A stretch of DNA of 64,000 nucleotides. It comes from Drosophila miranda (Eukaryota; Arthropoda; Insecta; Diptera; Drosophilidae). Position numbers and translations under genes: made by a program. This document shows, piece by piece, positions 35,470 through 45,783 of the stretch. The DNA lies in the NCBI RefSeq assembly GCF_003369915.1, contig NW_022881603.1, forward strand, positions 6,741,249 through 6,805,248, in the 5' to 3' direction. Within the stretch, counting starts at the first letter, position 1, and each line of letters starts with the position of its first letter. The notes beneath the pieces were generated by a model. That model did not search any database. It was not told the origin of the DNA and saw only the letters and a program-made list of their open reading frames with translations.

Positions 35470-35523
35470 CAACCAGTTTTGCTAGTGCCTTCTTATACTC
35501 AGGGCAGCTGCGGCTGAGGGCCG
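35462..35523 (-). pseudogene. R1-like ORF1, last codons
   Basis: The minus strand encodes ALSRSCPEYKKALAKLVDG before a TAA at 35462-35464. This overlaps the ORF2 ATG at 35467-35469 in another frame. It resembles R1-type ORF1 C-termini. Everything upstream is lost at the truncation point. Confidence 0.6.
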
Positions 35524-38195
35524 CCCACACCACACACCACACCACACAGGGTGTGGGTGAAGCTGTGGGTGTGAGGAGCATGTGACATTTTCAGCGCTGG
35601 GCCAACAAATGGGTTCAGACTGGGCCTGGGCCTACAGCAAAACATTTTGGCCTTCGCCATCCATAAATTTCCAGATCGCAACTTTGCTCTTCGGATTGCT
35701 TCGAGTTTATTGTACGTACTTTGGCCCCAGCAAATACGAGTATTTGAAGCCTTTGGCACGTACCTCTTTTATCCGAAAGTTGGCCCATTGAAGAGGCCTG
35801 GACTGGCACCAGCTGTTCATTTCTGTTAGGCCGTTGCCAAGTGGATTAGCGCAAATATTTTAAATTTCTGTTGGTCGGTCCACAGACAAGAGTGCTGAGA
35901 GGCTTTACTTTGCGGCTTAATTAAACTCAATTATAATCGTGTTGACACTTTTGTTATTCTGTATTCTGTAGTTGTTTTTGTTGGGGCGAAAGCAAATTAA
36001 AACTTCAAACTTGATAAATGCCGAGTGCGAACAAAACTTCTGCCCCATTATGGATTGTTTTACCTGAAGATTAGTTGGGAATCTCGATTGCAATTACTCT
36101 AACGAATCTCATTGCCGGAGAGTGGTCCAACCACAGGAAATTTAATTGCTTTCGAGTGGGTTTCAATTACGCAAATTGCATTAGACATCACCACGCACGG
36201 ATTCCCAATGAATCCAAACATATAGTACTCTTAGCTGTATATTATTTATGAATCGGATCAAGCTATCGGCCTTGCCAGCTGTACCTAGCCCAAGTTTTGC
36301 CCCAATCGGTGTAGGAATTCCCTCTTGCTGCATCGCAAAACATCACCAAATGTCAGAAAAGGGGTCCATTCTTTATCCTCCAAGGCTGCCGCACTTTGAC
36401 CTGCCTGCTCTACTCAGGTGGAGGCTGGTGTGATTGATTTGATTGCTGTAACCGACTGGGATGACAATCCATCCAATTCAATGAGCTACTCACTTTCGCC
36501 TCGAGTTTGTCCTGGGTCTTCCAGCTGTCCTTTGAAGTCCTCGTCAGAGGTATCGCTCCCGGGCGAAATGAAAGTCGTTTACATTTTTTATCAACTTTAA
36601 GTGGAAGATTATGGAGGGCACTTCGTGCTGGTTTTCGTACAACTTACCCCTGGGAACGTTTTCATAATTTTCTACCTCCAACATTGCCATTCATTTCCCA
36701 TTAAATGGGCCGTGCCCCAGGACGGCTCCCAGGATCCCCATGGCGGCGGAAGATGTGCATTTATCCATTACCGTTGACGTTGCTGTCGACTCTCCTCTCC
36801 GCTCGAATCACCCGGTTAAAATGTAATTATCCTGCCTGGACTCGGCACTCCATGGCGTTGCATTCCACGTCTGAAATTCAGCCATGTCTTAATAGCCGGA
36901 AATCGAGTTGACTTGCCCTATGCCCTGGCCAAATGCATGTGGAATGAACTCGTTCGGAGAGTTATGGCTGTGAATTCAAGTTAATTGAATATCTATAGAC
37001 GTGCATGGTGCCGAAGCAGAGGGGCCTCGCATAATTGTCGGCTCATTAAACGATAATGCAGGAAAATTGATGCCCGGCCTTTTTCCATTCCATTCCCCAT
37101 TTTTGGGGGAAATTGAATTTCATAAACTTTCCGATGAAAAACAGGGTTGCGGGGGAGCCTCCCCAGGGAAGTTCCCAGCAGCAATTAGTGCGCTCTGTCT
37201 CGGGAGTGCCCGGCTTCGGAAGTGGCAGGAGCCCCGAGAAGCGGCAGGAACGTGGCCGAAGTCACCGACGTGCCGTGCCTTGCCGTGCCGTGCGTCAGCT
37301 GGGGAAAATCGAAACCAAAAAGTTTGTTTATGCTTAGAATGCCAGCGGAATTGCTGGCAGGAGGTGGAGAGGGAGCTGGGAGCTGGGAGGCTTGAGGGCT
37401 TGGATGCTGGCAGGATGCGGCTCTCTCTGATGCCATTGACATCAGCAACACGGCCACGGCTGTTGTCATTCAAGTGTTCTAATCAATTCTGATTTAATTT
37501 TACGCCCAATTAAGTGTGAAAAGCTTTTGATGTTGCGCACACGTGTGCGTGCGGCAAATGGATGCAGACAAGGACTCGCAGGGGCGCAGTCACACAAGCG
37601 TGAGCATTGAATATGCCACAGATACATATGTGGGGTCGGTCATTTGCTCGCACGAGTCCCAGTTAGGCTCTCACACTTGAATAAAGCCATTCCAGACATC
37701 AATATTTTGATCCTTCCCTGGTTGGGCTATTTGTACTTACCGCTGCTTCTGTATCCACGCTGTAGCTTCCGCACCCGCTCTCACTGCTCCACGCTTTCAC
37801 ACACTTTCCGTATGCATCTCTCTTTCTCTCTCTTTGTGTATCTCTAACCATGGAACAACTTTCTTCTTATGACAGAGACAGACGTGGCAGATAGTTCCGC
37901 CAAGACATTATCCAATAATCTTTATCAACAGCCACAGCCAGCGCTGTAGCATCCGCGCCGCGTGCCTACCTCCACCTCCAGCTCCAGGTTAAGTTTGTTG
38001 GAAACTTTAGTCTGCATGACAGTCGATCCGATATCCCTGTGCATTTGGATTTGTTTGCAGGTTTACTAATTAAATATCAATGTACTTTTCCTTCCATTTG
38101 CCTAATTTACCGCTGTCAACAGCAAGAAAAACAAAATTGTAGTCCAAAAGAGTGTACACACTGGCCGCCCGGGTTGTCACGCTACGATAAAATAA
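35524..38195. other. Non-coding part of unit 1 (left)
   Basis: About 2.7 kb conserved across all three units. Short ORFs occur on both strands, but none keeps its frame convincingly across units: an indel of about 33 bp at 37263 and others at 37760 break them. The sequence looks like intronic or intergenic DNA. I see no known RNA gene. Confidence 0.6.
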
Positions 38196-39308
38196 AACGA
38201 GGTGGAACGTTGTGAGTTGCTGCGGACACCGCAACTCTACAGTTATACCCGATACTAAGTCAGTATGGCTCTCTCCGGCAGACGCCGCTAATATTGAACG
38301 ACACGACAAAGAGTGCGTGCGAGAGAGACAGAAAATCAGTCTGAGCGTGACGTCGGGGGCTGCGTAGCCACTGCAAATTGATTTGTTCCTTTTGGCTACA
38401 AAAATTATCCGATCTGATCCAGATTCAGCAATCTGATAGATATGGTCATTATCTATGATTTAGTTTTGACGAATCCTCAATATTGTGGATGCAACAGATT
38501 TTCGTCCTTTGTGGGGGCGGAAAAGGGTGGGGCGAAATTCTGAGATATACGTTTTATAGTGAGATCTAACAGAAGTGCGGATACCAAATTTGGTTACTCT
38601 AGCCTTAATAGTCTCTGAGATTTGTGGATGCCCCAGATTTTCGTCCGTTGCGGGGGCGGAAGGGGGTGTGGCGAAATTTGGACACGAAACGGTCAAGGTC
38701 CGATATCACAGGAGTGTGGATACCAAATTTGGTTGCTCTGGCTCTTATAGGTTCTGAGATCCTTGAACTCATATTTTGCAATTGACAAAACCGACCATGA
38801 AACCTGTGTGTTAGAGAGAGACAGAGCGAGAAAGAATGAAATTGTTTTCTTGATTCTGGCTATAATCATTATTCGATCTGGTTCAGATTTTGCACTGTAG
38901 AAGATATGGTCATCCTCACCGATTCTGCGTTTTTGGTTTTATACTATCTTTAAAAATGTAGATGCCATAGATTTTCGTCCTTTGTGGGGGCGGAAGTGGG
39001 CGGGGCGAAGTTTTGAAATATTTTTGTAGCAGTGACATATCACAGAAGTCTGGATCCAAAACATCGTTGCTCTAGCTCTTATAGTCTTTGAGCACTAGGC
39101 GCTGAAGAGGACGGACGGACAGACGGACGGACGGACGGACGGACGGACAGACGGACAGACAGACAGGGCTCAATCGACTCGGTTATTGATGCTGATCAAG
39201 AATATATATACTTTATGGGGTCGGAAACGATTCCTTCTGGACGTTACAAACATCCATTTTTACCACAAACCTAATATACCCCAATACTCATTTTGAGTAT
39301 CGGGTATA
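38196..39308 (+). mobile_element. INE-1/DINE-1-like element, copy 6, in unit 1 only
   Basis: A full-length copy. Its flanks read acgataaaat on the left and aaacagctgtgtcg on the right. In unit 2 (near 48660) the same flanks are directly joined, which is a clean empty site. It therefore inserted after the segmental duplication. Confidence 0.92.
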
Positions 39309-41236
39309 AAAACAGCTGTGTCGTAAATGTGCGATTAAAAATTCAACGAAATATTTGTATCCCCGCGAAGCTTGGTTTTTGGAGATCAAAAAGGTCTTCC
39401 ATATCCCGATGTCTCCGAAGATAGGGCTTATCCGAAGTCCCTTCAAAATGGAAGAGCGTAATCCGCTTTTACATTAAATCGGATTTAAATATAAACTCTA
39501 TAGCGGCAGATATTCAAATTTATTTTCTTGGAAATCCTCACAGAAATTTAAATGATTAAATTCCAAGTGCTCTTAAAGATGGGAAACCCAACCAAACTGT
39601 CGTCTAGGGCCTGAAATTGTCCAACTCCTGATGGCACTTCAGGTGACGGCGTAAACGCCAAGCTCCGCCTGAGGGGGGCCAGGAGGGCCCATGGAGTGGG
39701 GCCATAAAACAATTTTGTTGTAAATTTACGATACCCCCGGCCATGTATGACAGAAGGTACATAAATACTCGAACACATAAAGGCACGGGGCAGGAGGCAG
39801 TCGACATTTTCTTTCCACCAAGAAATTAGCAAAGGATGGAGGGTAGGAAACGAAACGAGCTCAATTGCTCCACCATTCTTTTGGAGGAATAACTTAATTT
39901 ATTGAATGAACAGATTGCATTTTAAATTTATTATGCTTCCATAGTATTGATTTTGGGGCACATGAATTTCTCTTTACATGATAGAAAATTTAGGTGTTGG
40001 AGATTGACGTAAGGCTAATCCCGGTTTTTCACACTGGGCTTAACTTTGTATTATAATTGGACATCCCATCGTATTTATGTATATATTAAGCCTATGTTTT
40101 GTGTTTGTATGGGGGTTTCTTTCATTGTCCTCCTCACAGGACAAGTGTCTTTTAATCAAATTACAATTGGGGTTAATTTAATAAACTCTCACTTTCTACC
40201 TTTCACAGGATCTGTTCTATCTTTCATGTGTGTCCTGTGGCTGTTTTAACTGTGGCTGGCGCTGTGCCACTTGCAAATAATTCACTTTCTTTTGGCTCTT
40301 GTAAAGAGTGTGCGGTGTGTGTGATTATGGGTTACGTGTTCGAGTGTCTGTATGCTACGGGTGTGGATGAACATTATTGGATTGCATTGAAAGAACTGGT
40401 TGCTTAGTAATAATGTATCGGCACTGGCGTTACGTTGCCTAAACGTAACGCCCAAGAGAACTAGTCCTCTGATCTACTATAATTGTTGAATACACGTTGC
40501 TTAATCAGACGCACCAACTGTGCATAATTTTGTAAATTTTTTTTTGGGAGATTTTCTTTAAACTTGTTTTTCTTGAGTTTTGCCATTTTTAAAGTCCATC
40601 AAACAAAATTTAGAACTGAACTGCGTAAAAGAAACAATTTAGAAGAACTGAAAAAGCCGAAATGGAAACGAGTAGAAAAACGATGTCTTTTTTTGAACAC
40701 CAAACGCTGGCACGGCCCTGTTCGATGCGATTCGGCTCTGATTGGTTCCGCTTCAGCTTGAGATCGGTCTGATTTGGCCAACTGATTTGGGGATGCAGGA
40801 AAGCGCTCCCGGTTTGCAATAACAACTAGTAATACACGCATATATACGGCATGATATATATGTAGGCAATGGTAAACAAAAGACAACTAGTATGCCCTGG
40901 GGGTTGGTGGTGTGGTTGTGTTGCGCCCATGTCGAGCAATCGGAACCCAGATAGGACTGGGCTGAGTTCCTTCGCTGAGGTGTGTGTGTGTGGTGTGGTG
41001 TGGTTCTGGTTTTTGTACGAACATATTTGCTTTCTAACTTATTTCCCAAATTGAGTTTGATATTCCTAAATTCCGGGATCCTAACTGAACCCCTCTCTCC
41101 ACGTCAAGGTCCCTCAAGTGTGCTGCTGTAGGTGTCTATGTATGTGTTCCAGGTGAAATGTGTTGACATGTGTGAGTGTGTGCGTGTGGGATGGGATACC
41201 ACTGCACCGTTTCTATCTCCGGACTACGAACGCCGC
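39309..41236. other. Non-coding part of unit 1 (downstream of the gene)
   Basis: About 1.9 kb between the INE-1-like copy and the last exon of the minus-strand gene; its right end should hold the 3' UTR. It contains an 11-bp-arm inverted repeat (40426-40452) and a TG-rich microsatellite (40980-41005). No convincing ORF was found. Confidence 0.5.
40426..40452. other. Perfect 11-bp inverted repeat (potential stem-loop), unit 1
   Basis: ggcgttacgtt, five bases, then aacgtaacgcc. It is identical in unit 2 at 49784-49810. As DNA it could be a dimeric protein-binding site, as RNA a hairpin. Confidence 0.6.
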
Positions 41237-43645
41237 TCAGTAGACAATGAGCAGGTTGTTCTCATTGAAGCCGGTGGAGTGTCCGGCGTTGCGTACAATG
41301 AAACAGGATCCATCGAAGTGCATGCGCTTCTCATTGCGACTACAAAGGACAGAACAGAACGGAAGTTAGCAGAGCAGGATGACGGGCGAGGGGGAGGGGG
41401 AGGTTGAGAGCATCGGTTTGACACTCACCGAACAAACAGATGCGAGGTCTTGCCCAGAGAGGCAGTGCAATGGATGCCAGGTGTGGTCAAAGTGGCCGAT
41501 CCATTGCCGGGACTGGTGCGAATCAAGCACTTGTTGTCCACACGAGTGACCTTCACCAGGCCATCGGCTGCCTGGGTGATGCGAAATCCGTTTATGTCAT
41601 AGATCTCAGTGCCATCCTCGGTACAGGTGTAAGCTGAATTGGCAATCACGTCATGGGCTTCAGCCATATAAGAGGGACCATGGCGCGAGTCGCTGCGAGA
41701 AGTTCGGGAATTAAATCGAAATTAGCCAAATAAGAAGCGATGCAATTGGCCGGGGGGACTCACTCATAGAACACTGCCAGGGTGTAGTCCTTGGTCAGAT
41801 CGGTGAAAGTGTCGGTTGTGGTGCGCGTCCCGGCTGTGTCCACCAGGTAGATGAGAGCGCACGCCTCGCTGGTGAAGCTCACACCCTAGTACCACATTCC
41901 GGCATAGCGACTATAATGGGAAGATAATTCAAAGAATTCCAAAGATGCCACGTTGGGGTAAGGGCCATTCCCACTCACACAAAGTTATTGCCCTTCATGC
42001 CGTCGTAGGTGACTATTTCGACTTTAGCGCCGCTCTGCAAGATGCGTCCATTGGGGTGGATCAAAGCCGAGTTGCTGCAGTTGCGTGATAGAGCAACTGC
42101 CACCATGCTGCGCTGATTGAGCACGCGCACCGCCTTGTCCAGAGTCATGTCAATTCTGCCCCATGCAAAGAAAGGTATTAACATTAGGGGTCGGTCTTAA
42201 AGAAGAGCCAAGGGGCTGGGGGCGTCCACACTCACCGCACGCCATCGCGGAGGCGCAACTGGATGGTGCCGTTCGTCATGGCAATTGGTCCAGAGCCGGG
42301 ACATGCCGGCGGTGTGTTGTTCTCGAGCTCGAAGTTGCGTGTGCTGCTCACGCGTGCCAAGGCGTATGGTGGAGGGGCATTGGAGACGGCAACTGTTGGG
42401 AATTCTGAGATTGAGCGAAATCGGCTAGGTTTACAGATATGCAGGAGCCCCTTACCAGGCAGTAGTTCTGCTCGTTGTCGAAGCCACAGGTGGGCGTGGC
42501 ATTGTAGCGCCCTGTGAGTGCCTTGCCGTTGTGCGCCATTTTTCCAGCGTCTATTTCCTGCATATTCCCTGGCCCGTACTGGGGAGGGTTGGAAATGTGT
42601 ATGACCGGCAGTTGGACGTATGGACGGGCCGACTGACTGCCGACGGGGTAATTGGCGCACTCCTTGGAAATGCCGCTGGTGATGGTGTTGGTGCCAACGG
42701 TGGCGCTGCTAGCGAGACTGGAGCTGCTGCCGCGATCCATGTGGCCCACGGAGTCCGTGACGGAGTCATGCCGACACGCAAGCTTGCTTGCTAAGGGAGG
42801 GGTGATGAGAAGGCGAGAGGTAGTAGCGGAAGTTAGATCCGGAAGGAAATGAAGAGGTGAGGAAGTGAAAGTGCCAGAAAATAATTGAATACCGGCAGGA
42901 GAGAAAACGACAGATACGAGCGCAGAAATCGAATGACTTTGCAACTGTTGCTAACATTCTGTCGACATTCTGTTAACGCATGCATATACATACATACATG
43001 CATATATGTATTATCATACGTGTGTGCGTTTTTCCCAATTTGCATTTGATTTTTATAGAAATTAACCAAACTATTTTGAATAATATTAGAAGAGAAGAGA
43101 AGAGGGGGGAATAGAGAAGGAAAATTCGAATATTAAAGTCGGAAAGTAAGAGAGCAATGGTGGAAAAGAACGAGACGGAAAATAAGAAGGTCTGAAATAA
43201 GTGGAGAGGGCAATGAGGTGATTTGGCAATGCTGCTGTTGCCGAGCTGTTAAGACTGCGGCGGCTGTTAACTCGCTGTTGATACCCTGCTAGCGCGATGA
43301 TGCGGCAGCTTTGTAAAACAAAATGTCTGAAAATTGAAGAAACTTTCACGTTATTGCTTGGAATTTCACTTACCGGCGATGGGTTGTTGGTGTAGACGGA
43401 GCGCTGGCGCTCAAGATGTTGATTTTGTCGTTCATCTGAGCACGCGACAAGAAGTCCTCGGCATTGAAGATCCCCACACGGGCGCCCTTCGGGCTGCTTA
43501 CTTGCGAGACCGGCTCCTGCTGGGAAGTCTCGCAGTCCGATGACTGGCACTGTGCCTCCTTGGTGCTGACCTTGGGCTCAACGGACTTCGACCATTTTGA
43601 TTTGGCAACTTTTTTCTTCTCGCCCTTTCTTTTCGTCAAGTGATT
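41237..43645 (-). pseudogene. Unrecognised multi-exon gene, unit 1 copy, disrupted
   Basis: Seven exons with GT/AG sites and consistent phases: 43374-43645 (start unresolved), 42456-42786, 42236-42404, 41979-42155, 41764-41910, 41429-41692 and 41237-41339 with stop TGA. Introns are 51-89 bp except the first (587 bp). The first exon is open from a TGA at 43646-43648; its first ATG is at 43435, so either translation starts there or an upstream exon exists. The N-terminus is Lys-rich (GEKKKVAKSKWSK). The rest is a globular-looking protein of about 400-480 residues with motifs such as FDNEQNYC, GMKGNNFVRYA, EIYDINGFRI and HFDGSCFIVRNAG. I do not recognise the family and see no signal peptide or membrane segment. 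Exon 3 has lost one G/C (four G at 42374-42377, five in unit 2), and exon 5 has a TAG at 41886-41888 where unit 2 has Lys. Confidence 0.82.
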
Positions 43646-43648
43646 TCA

Positions 43649-45783
43649 CAAAACCCCCGTTTGTGTGTGCGTGCGTGTGTTCGTGTGTGCGGCAAATGCG
43701 AAATTTTTCACTTTAAATATGTGTGAACTTACTTGAGAACACGCGCGTGCTAAATACAGTTTTAGAATATTTTGTTCGACACTTCTTACTACGACTCTGA
43801 GAGGAATTTTAATTTTTATATTTAATTTTCCACTTTACATGAGCTCCGCTCGCTGGCACAATTTTCGAAAGGATGACTGTTCGGATTTTCACACTGAAAG
43901 TCGTCGCCTGCTCAAACCGGAATTGAAAAGCAGAGCTGTCTCCCGATTATAATCGGAGCGATATTCAGGGCTGCATTTCAATGTTGTATGGATGTAGATC
44001 AGATACTAATTACTGTACATTTTCGTATTATTAATGGTACTCCGTGGCTTGAGTCTTGAGCTTCACAAAAAAATGGTTTACCAAATTACCAAATGGTTAA
44101 ATGGTAAAATGTTTAATTCGTACACTGCTCATTTTCACCTTGTTCGATCCTTTCGGATTCCAGTAAAGAAAATTTACCAAATACAATTCGCTCACAGACT
44201 TGCATTAAGGCGCCGCACTGACGCTGATCTATCCACAAGCCTGGAAAAAAGTATTGAGCCGTCATCGTTTTGGCCCAAAGTAACTTCATTCTGGTCATGG
44301 CTATTTGTGGAATACTTCTGGCTGTCTTAATTTAATTTGGATCTCTTCCATAAGCTGCGTGCACTGCAACTCTCTCTTCCCTAACTCCTCTCAAATCTGA
44401 TTTCCTATAGATTATTAATTGGTACTTTGTATCGTTGCCCAACTAGAAATGGATTTAAGTCAGCTTGAATGCATTTCCGTCGGCCTAATCCTATTTCATG
44501 CTTTTAGAGTCGGACAAATGAAGTTTGCCAGCATCAAAGTCAAGCAAAATCGAATTAAGCAATAGGCGCCGCTCCCAACAGCATCAAGCAGAAGCTTTAA
44601 AGCATATTAGAAAATTGAAAAGTCAGCCAAAAGAGTTGCACTTGGCCATGTAAAAGTACTGTGCTGTGTGCTCGATGGTGGCATAAAACTGAAAGTTTCA
44701 ATTTTCTGAAGTGCTCGCCTTGGCTCGAGAAGGTTGCGAAATGCCAAGTGTCAGTGCCAAAGGAGGCGGCTAAGCACGGAGGAGCCTCATCTTAGTGGGT
44801 TACTGCTGATGCAGTGTATCGCATATCTGCTTCGTCAGTTGGAATTTCTGGCATCATCTTTACGTGAGGGTACACACTTGTGTCCTGGAATTTGCATGCA
44901 AAATATAATAGTGCTAGGTGCCCATTTATGTATGTACAAGCTAAGCTCTCTATAGCGGACACATGGTTCCAGTAATTTAATCCGTACTATCCATATAGTG
45001 TAAGTAGCGAATGTGTACAGCTTTTGTTAGATGTTTGGTTCTACCCAAATTGTCGGATATGTGCGGATAATGCTGAGACATCGCACGTCTGGTGTGTGGG
45101 GGAGTGTTATTGTTTTGCCACCTTGTAGTCTGGATCGTAGAGAACTATTGTCGAACGGTTCAGTTCAGTAGGCAACCCTGAACTTCTTGCGAATCGATTG
45201 ACAACTATATCCCCTCGCCTGCTCACATGATTGATGCTGGCTTTCACTTTTTCGGCTAAACCGCATTGACTTCCCCTGCATTTGGCCATCGCTGCCCACG
45301 CAGCATGGCACAGCGAATGTTCGCCTAAAAATTCGATCTCATTTTGCTTGTGACATATTTGAAATTTATTTTCGGTGCTGATGCTGCCACCCCGATGCTG
45401 TTGCTGTTGCAGCTGCATCTGCACCTCCGCCCACGCACTGCATTGACTCAGTTTGAGAGTGAAAATAAAAAAGAACAGTTGGCAAATACTGTATTTACAG
45501 AAAATGCAATATGCATGGAATCCGAATGAAATACGGAAACTCATTTGTAAAAAGCTACAATGCCTTGACCGGCTCCACCACCTCTTTTGTTGTCACTTAC
45601 AGCAGCCGCAAGCGAACAAATTGGTTAACCTCCTTTTATTTTTTTTCCTTTCCTTTTTTTGGTAGTACGAGTCCATATTTATGGTTCGTAAATATGAATG
45701 TGGGATTTTTGTCGAGCCATTACCAATTGGACGGCCATTTACGGCAGGCAAAGGCAGAGAGGAAGCAGAATTGTGGTCTTTTT
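43649..45783. other. Upstream and flanking part of unit 1
   Basis: This is the 5' flank of the minus-strand gene. It includes a possible splice donor (gtaagt, minus strand, 43727-43732) that could mark an upstream exon, and an imperfect palindrome around 44077-44108. One 145-codon minus-strand ORF (45107-45544) is listed separately. Confidence 0.45.
45107..45544 (-). CDS. Hypothetical 145-codon ORF, unit 1
   Basis: An ATG-started frame with a hydrophobic Phe-rich N-terminal stretch (residues 24-32), a short Gln run and no recognised domain. The matching ORF in unit 2 (53142-53585) stays open despite a 6-nt in-frame difference in the Gln run and several substitutions. That is the only hint of function. 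It may equally be chance, as the units are young. Confidence 0.2.
   Translation of the reverse strand: MSFRISFGFHAYCIFCKYSICQLFFFIFTLKLSQCSAWAEVQMQLQQQQHRGGSISTENKFQICHKQNEIEFLGEHSLCHAAWAAMAKCRGSQCGLAEKVKASINHVSRRGDIVVNRFARSSGLPTELNRSTIVLYDPDYKVAKQ

Larger units (their letters stand above)
32437..35523 (-). mobile_element. R1-clade LINE, 5'-truncated
   Basis: A minus-strand non-LTR element with the last ~16 codons of ORF1, a full-length ORF2 with one frameshift, and a 3' UTR of about 70 bp ending in a run of C (21 G on the plus strand, 32437-32457). The 5' junction lies in an AC-rich stretch (cccacaccacacacc) that belongs to, or was added to, duplicated unit 1. The C-terminal CCHC motif and the endonuclease motifs favour the R1 clade. 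Confidence 0.83.
35524..45783 (+). repeat. Tandem segmental duplication, unit 1
   Basis: From the AC-rich junction to 45783 this segment repeats almost base for base as unit 2 (45784-54936), and its first part again as unit 3. Anchors such as tgtgacattttcag lie at 35581, 46091 and 55239. Roughly 270 bp of its start are missing, cut off at the R1-like LINE. It contains an INE-1-like insertion (38196-39308) that unit 2 lacks. The start and end register of a unit is arbitrary, because the true left edge is not visible. Confidence 0.93.

Noticed and set aside
35582..36911. Several ORFs of 60-70 codons conserved in all three units
   Set aside because: Conservation is explained by recent duplication of DNA. 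They are short, overlap each other, and have no splice context or domain.
37113..37492. Overlapping ORFs of 94-163 codons on both strands, repeated near 47511-47976 and 56661-57152
   Set aside because: Frames differ between the units because of indels (about 33 bp missing in unit 2). Composition is that of translated non-coding DNA, and no domain is seen.
39548..39832. 94-codon minus-strand ORF and its counterpart at 48907-49179
   Set aside because: One base differs in ccccggcc versus cccggcc and shifts the frame between the units. There is no domain.
43646..43735. An extra coding exon upstream of exon 1 of the unit 1 gene
   Set aside because: Only a donor-like gtaagt supports it. I found no good acceptor with a pyrimidine tract before exon 1, so I left it as a question.
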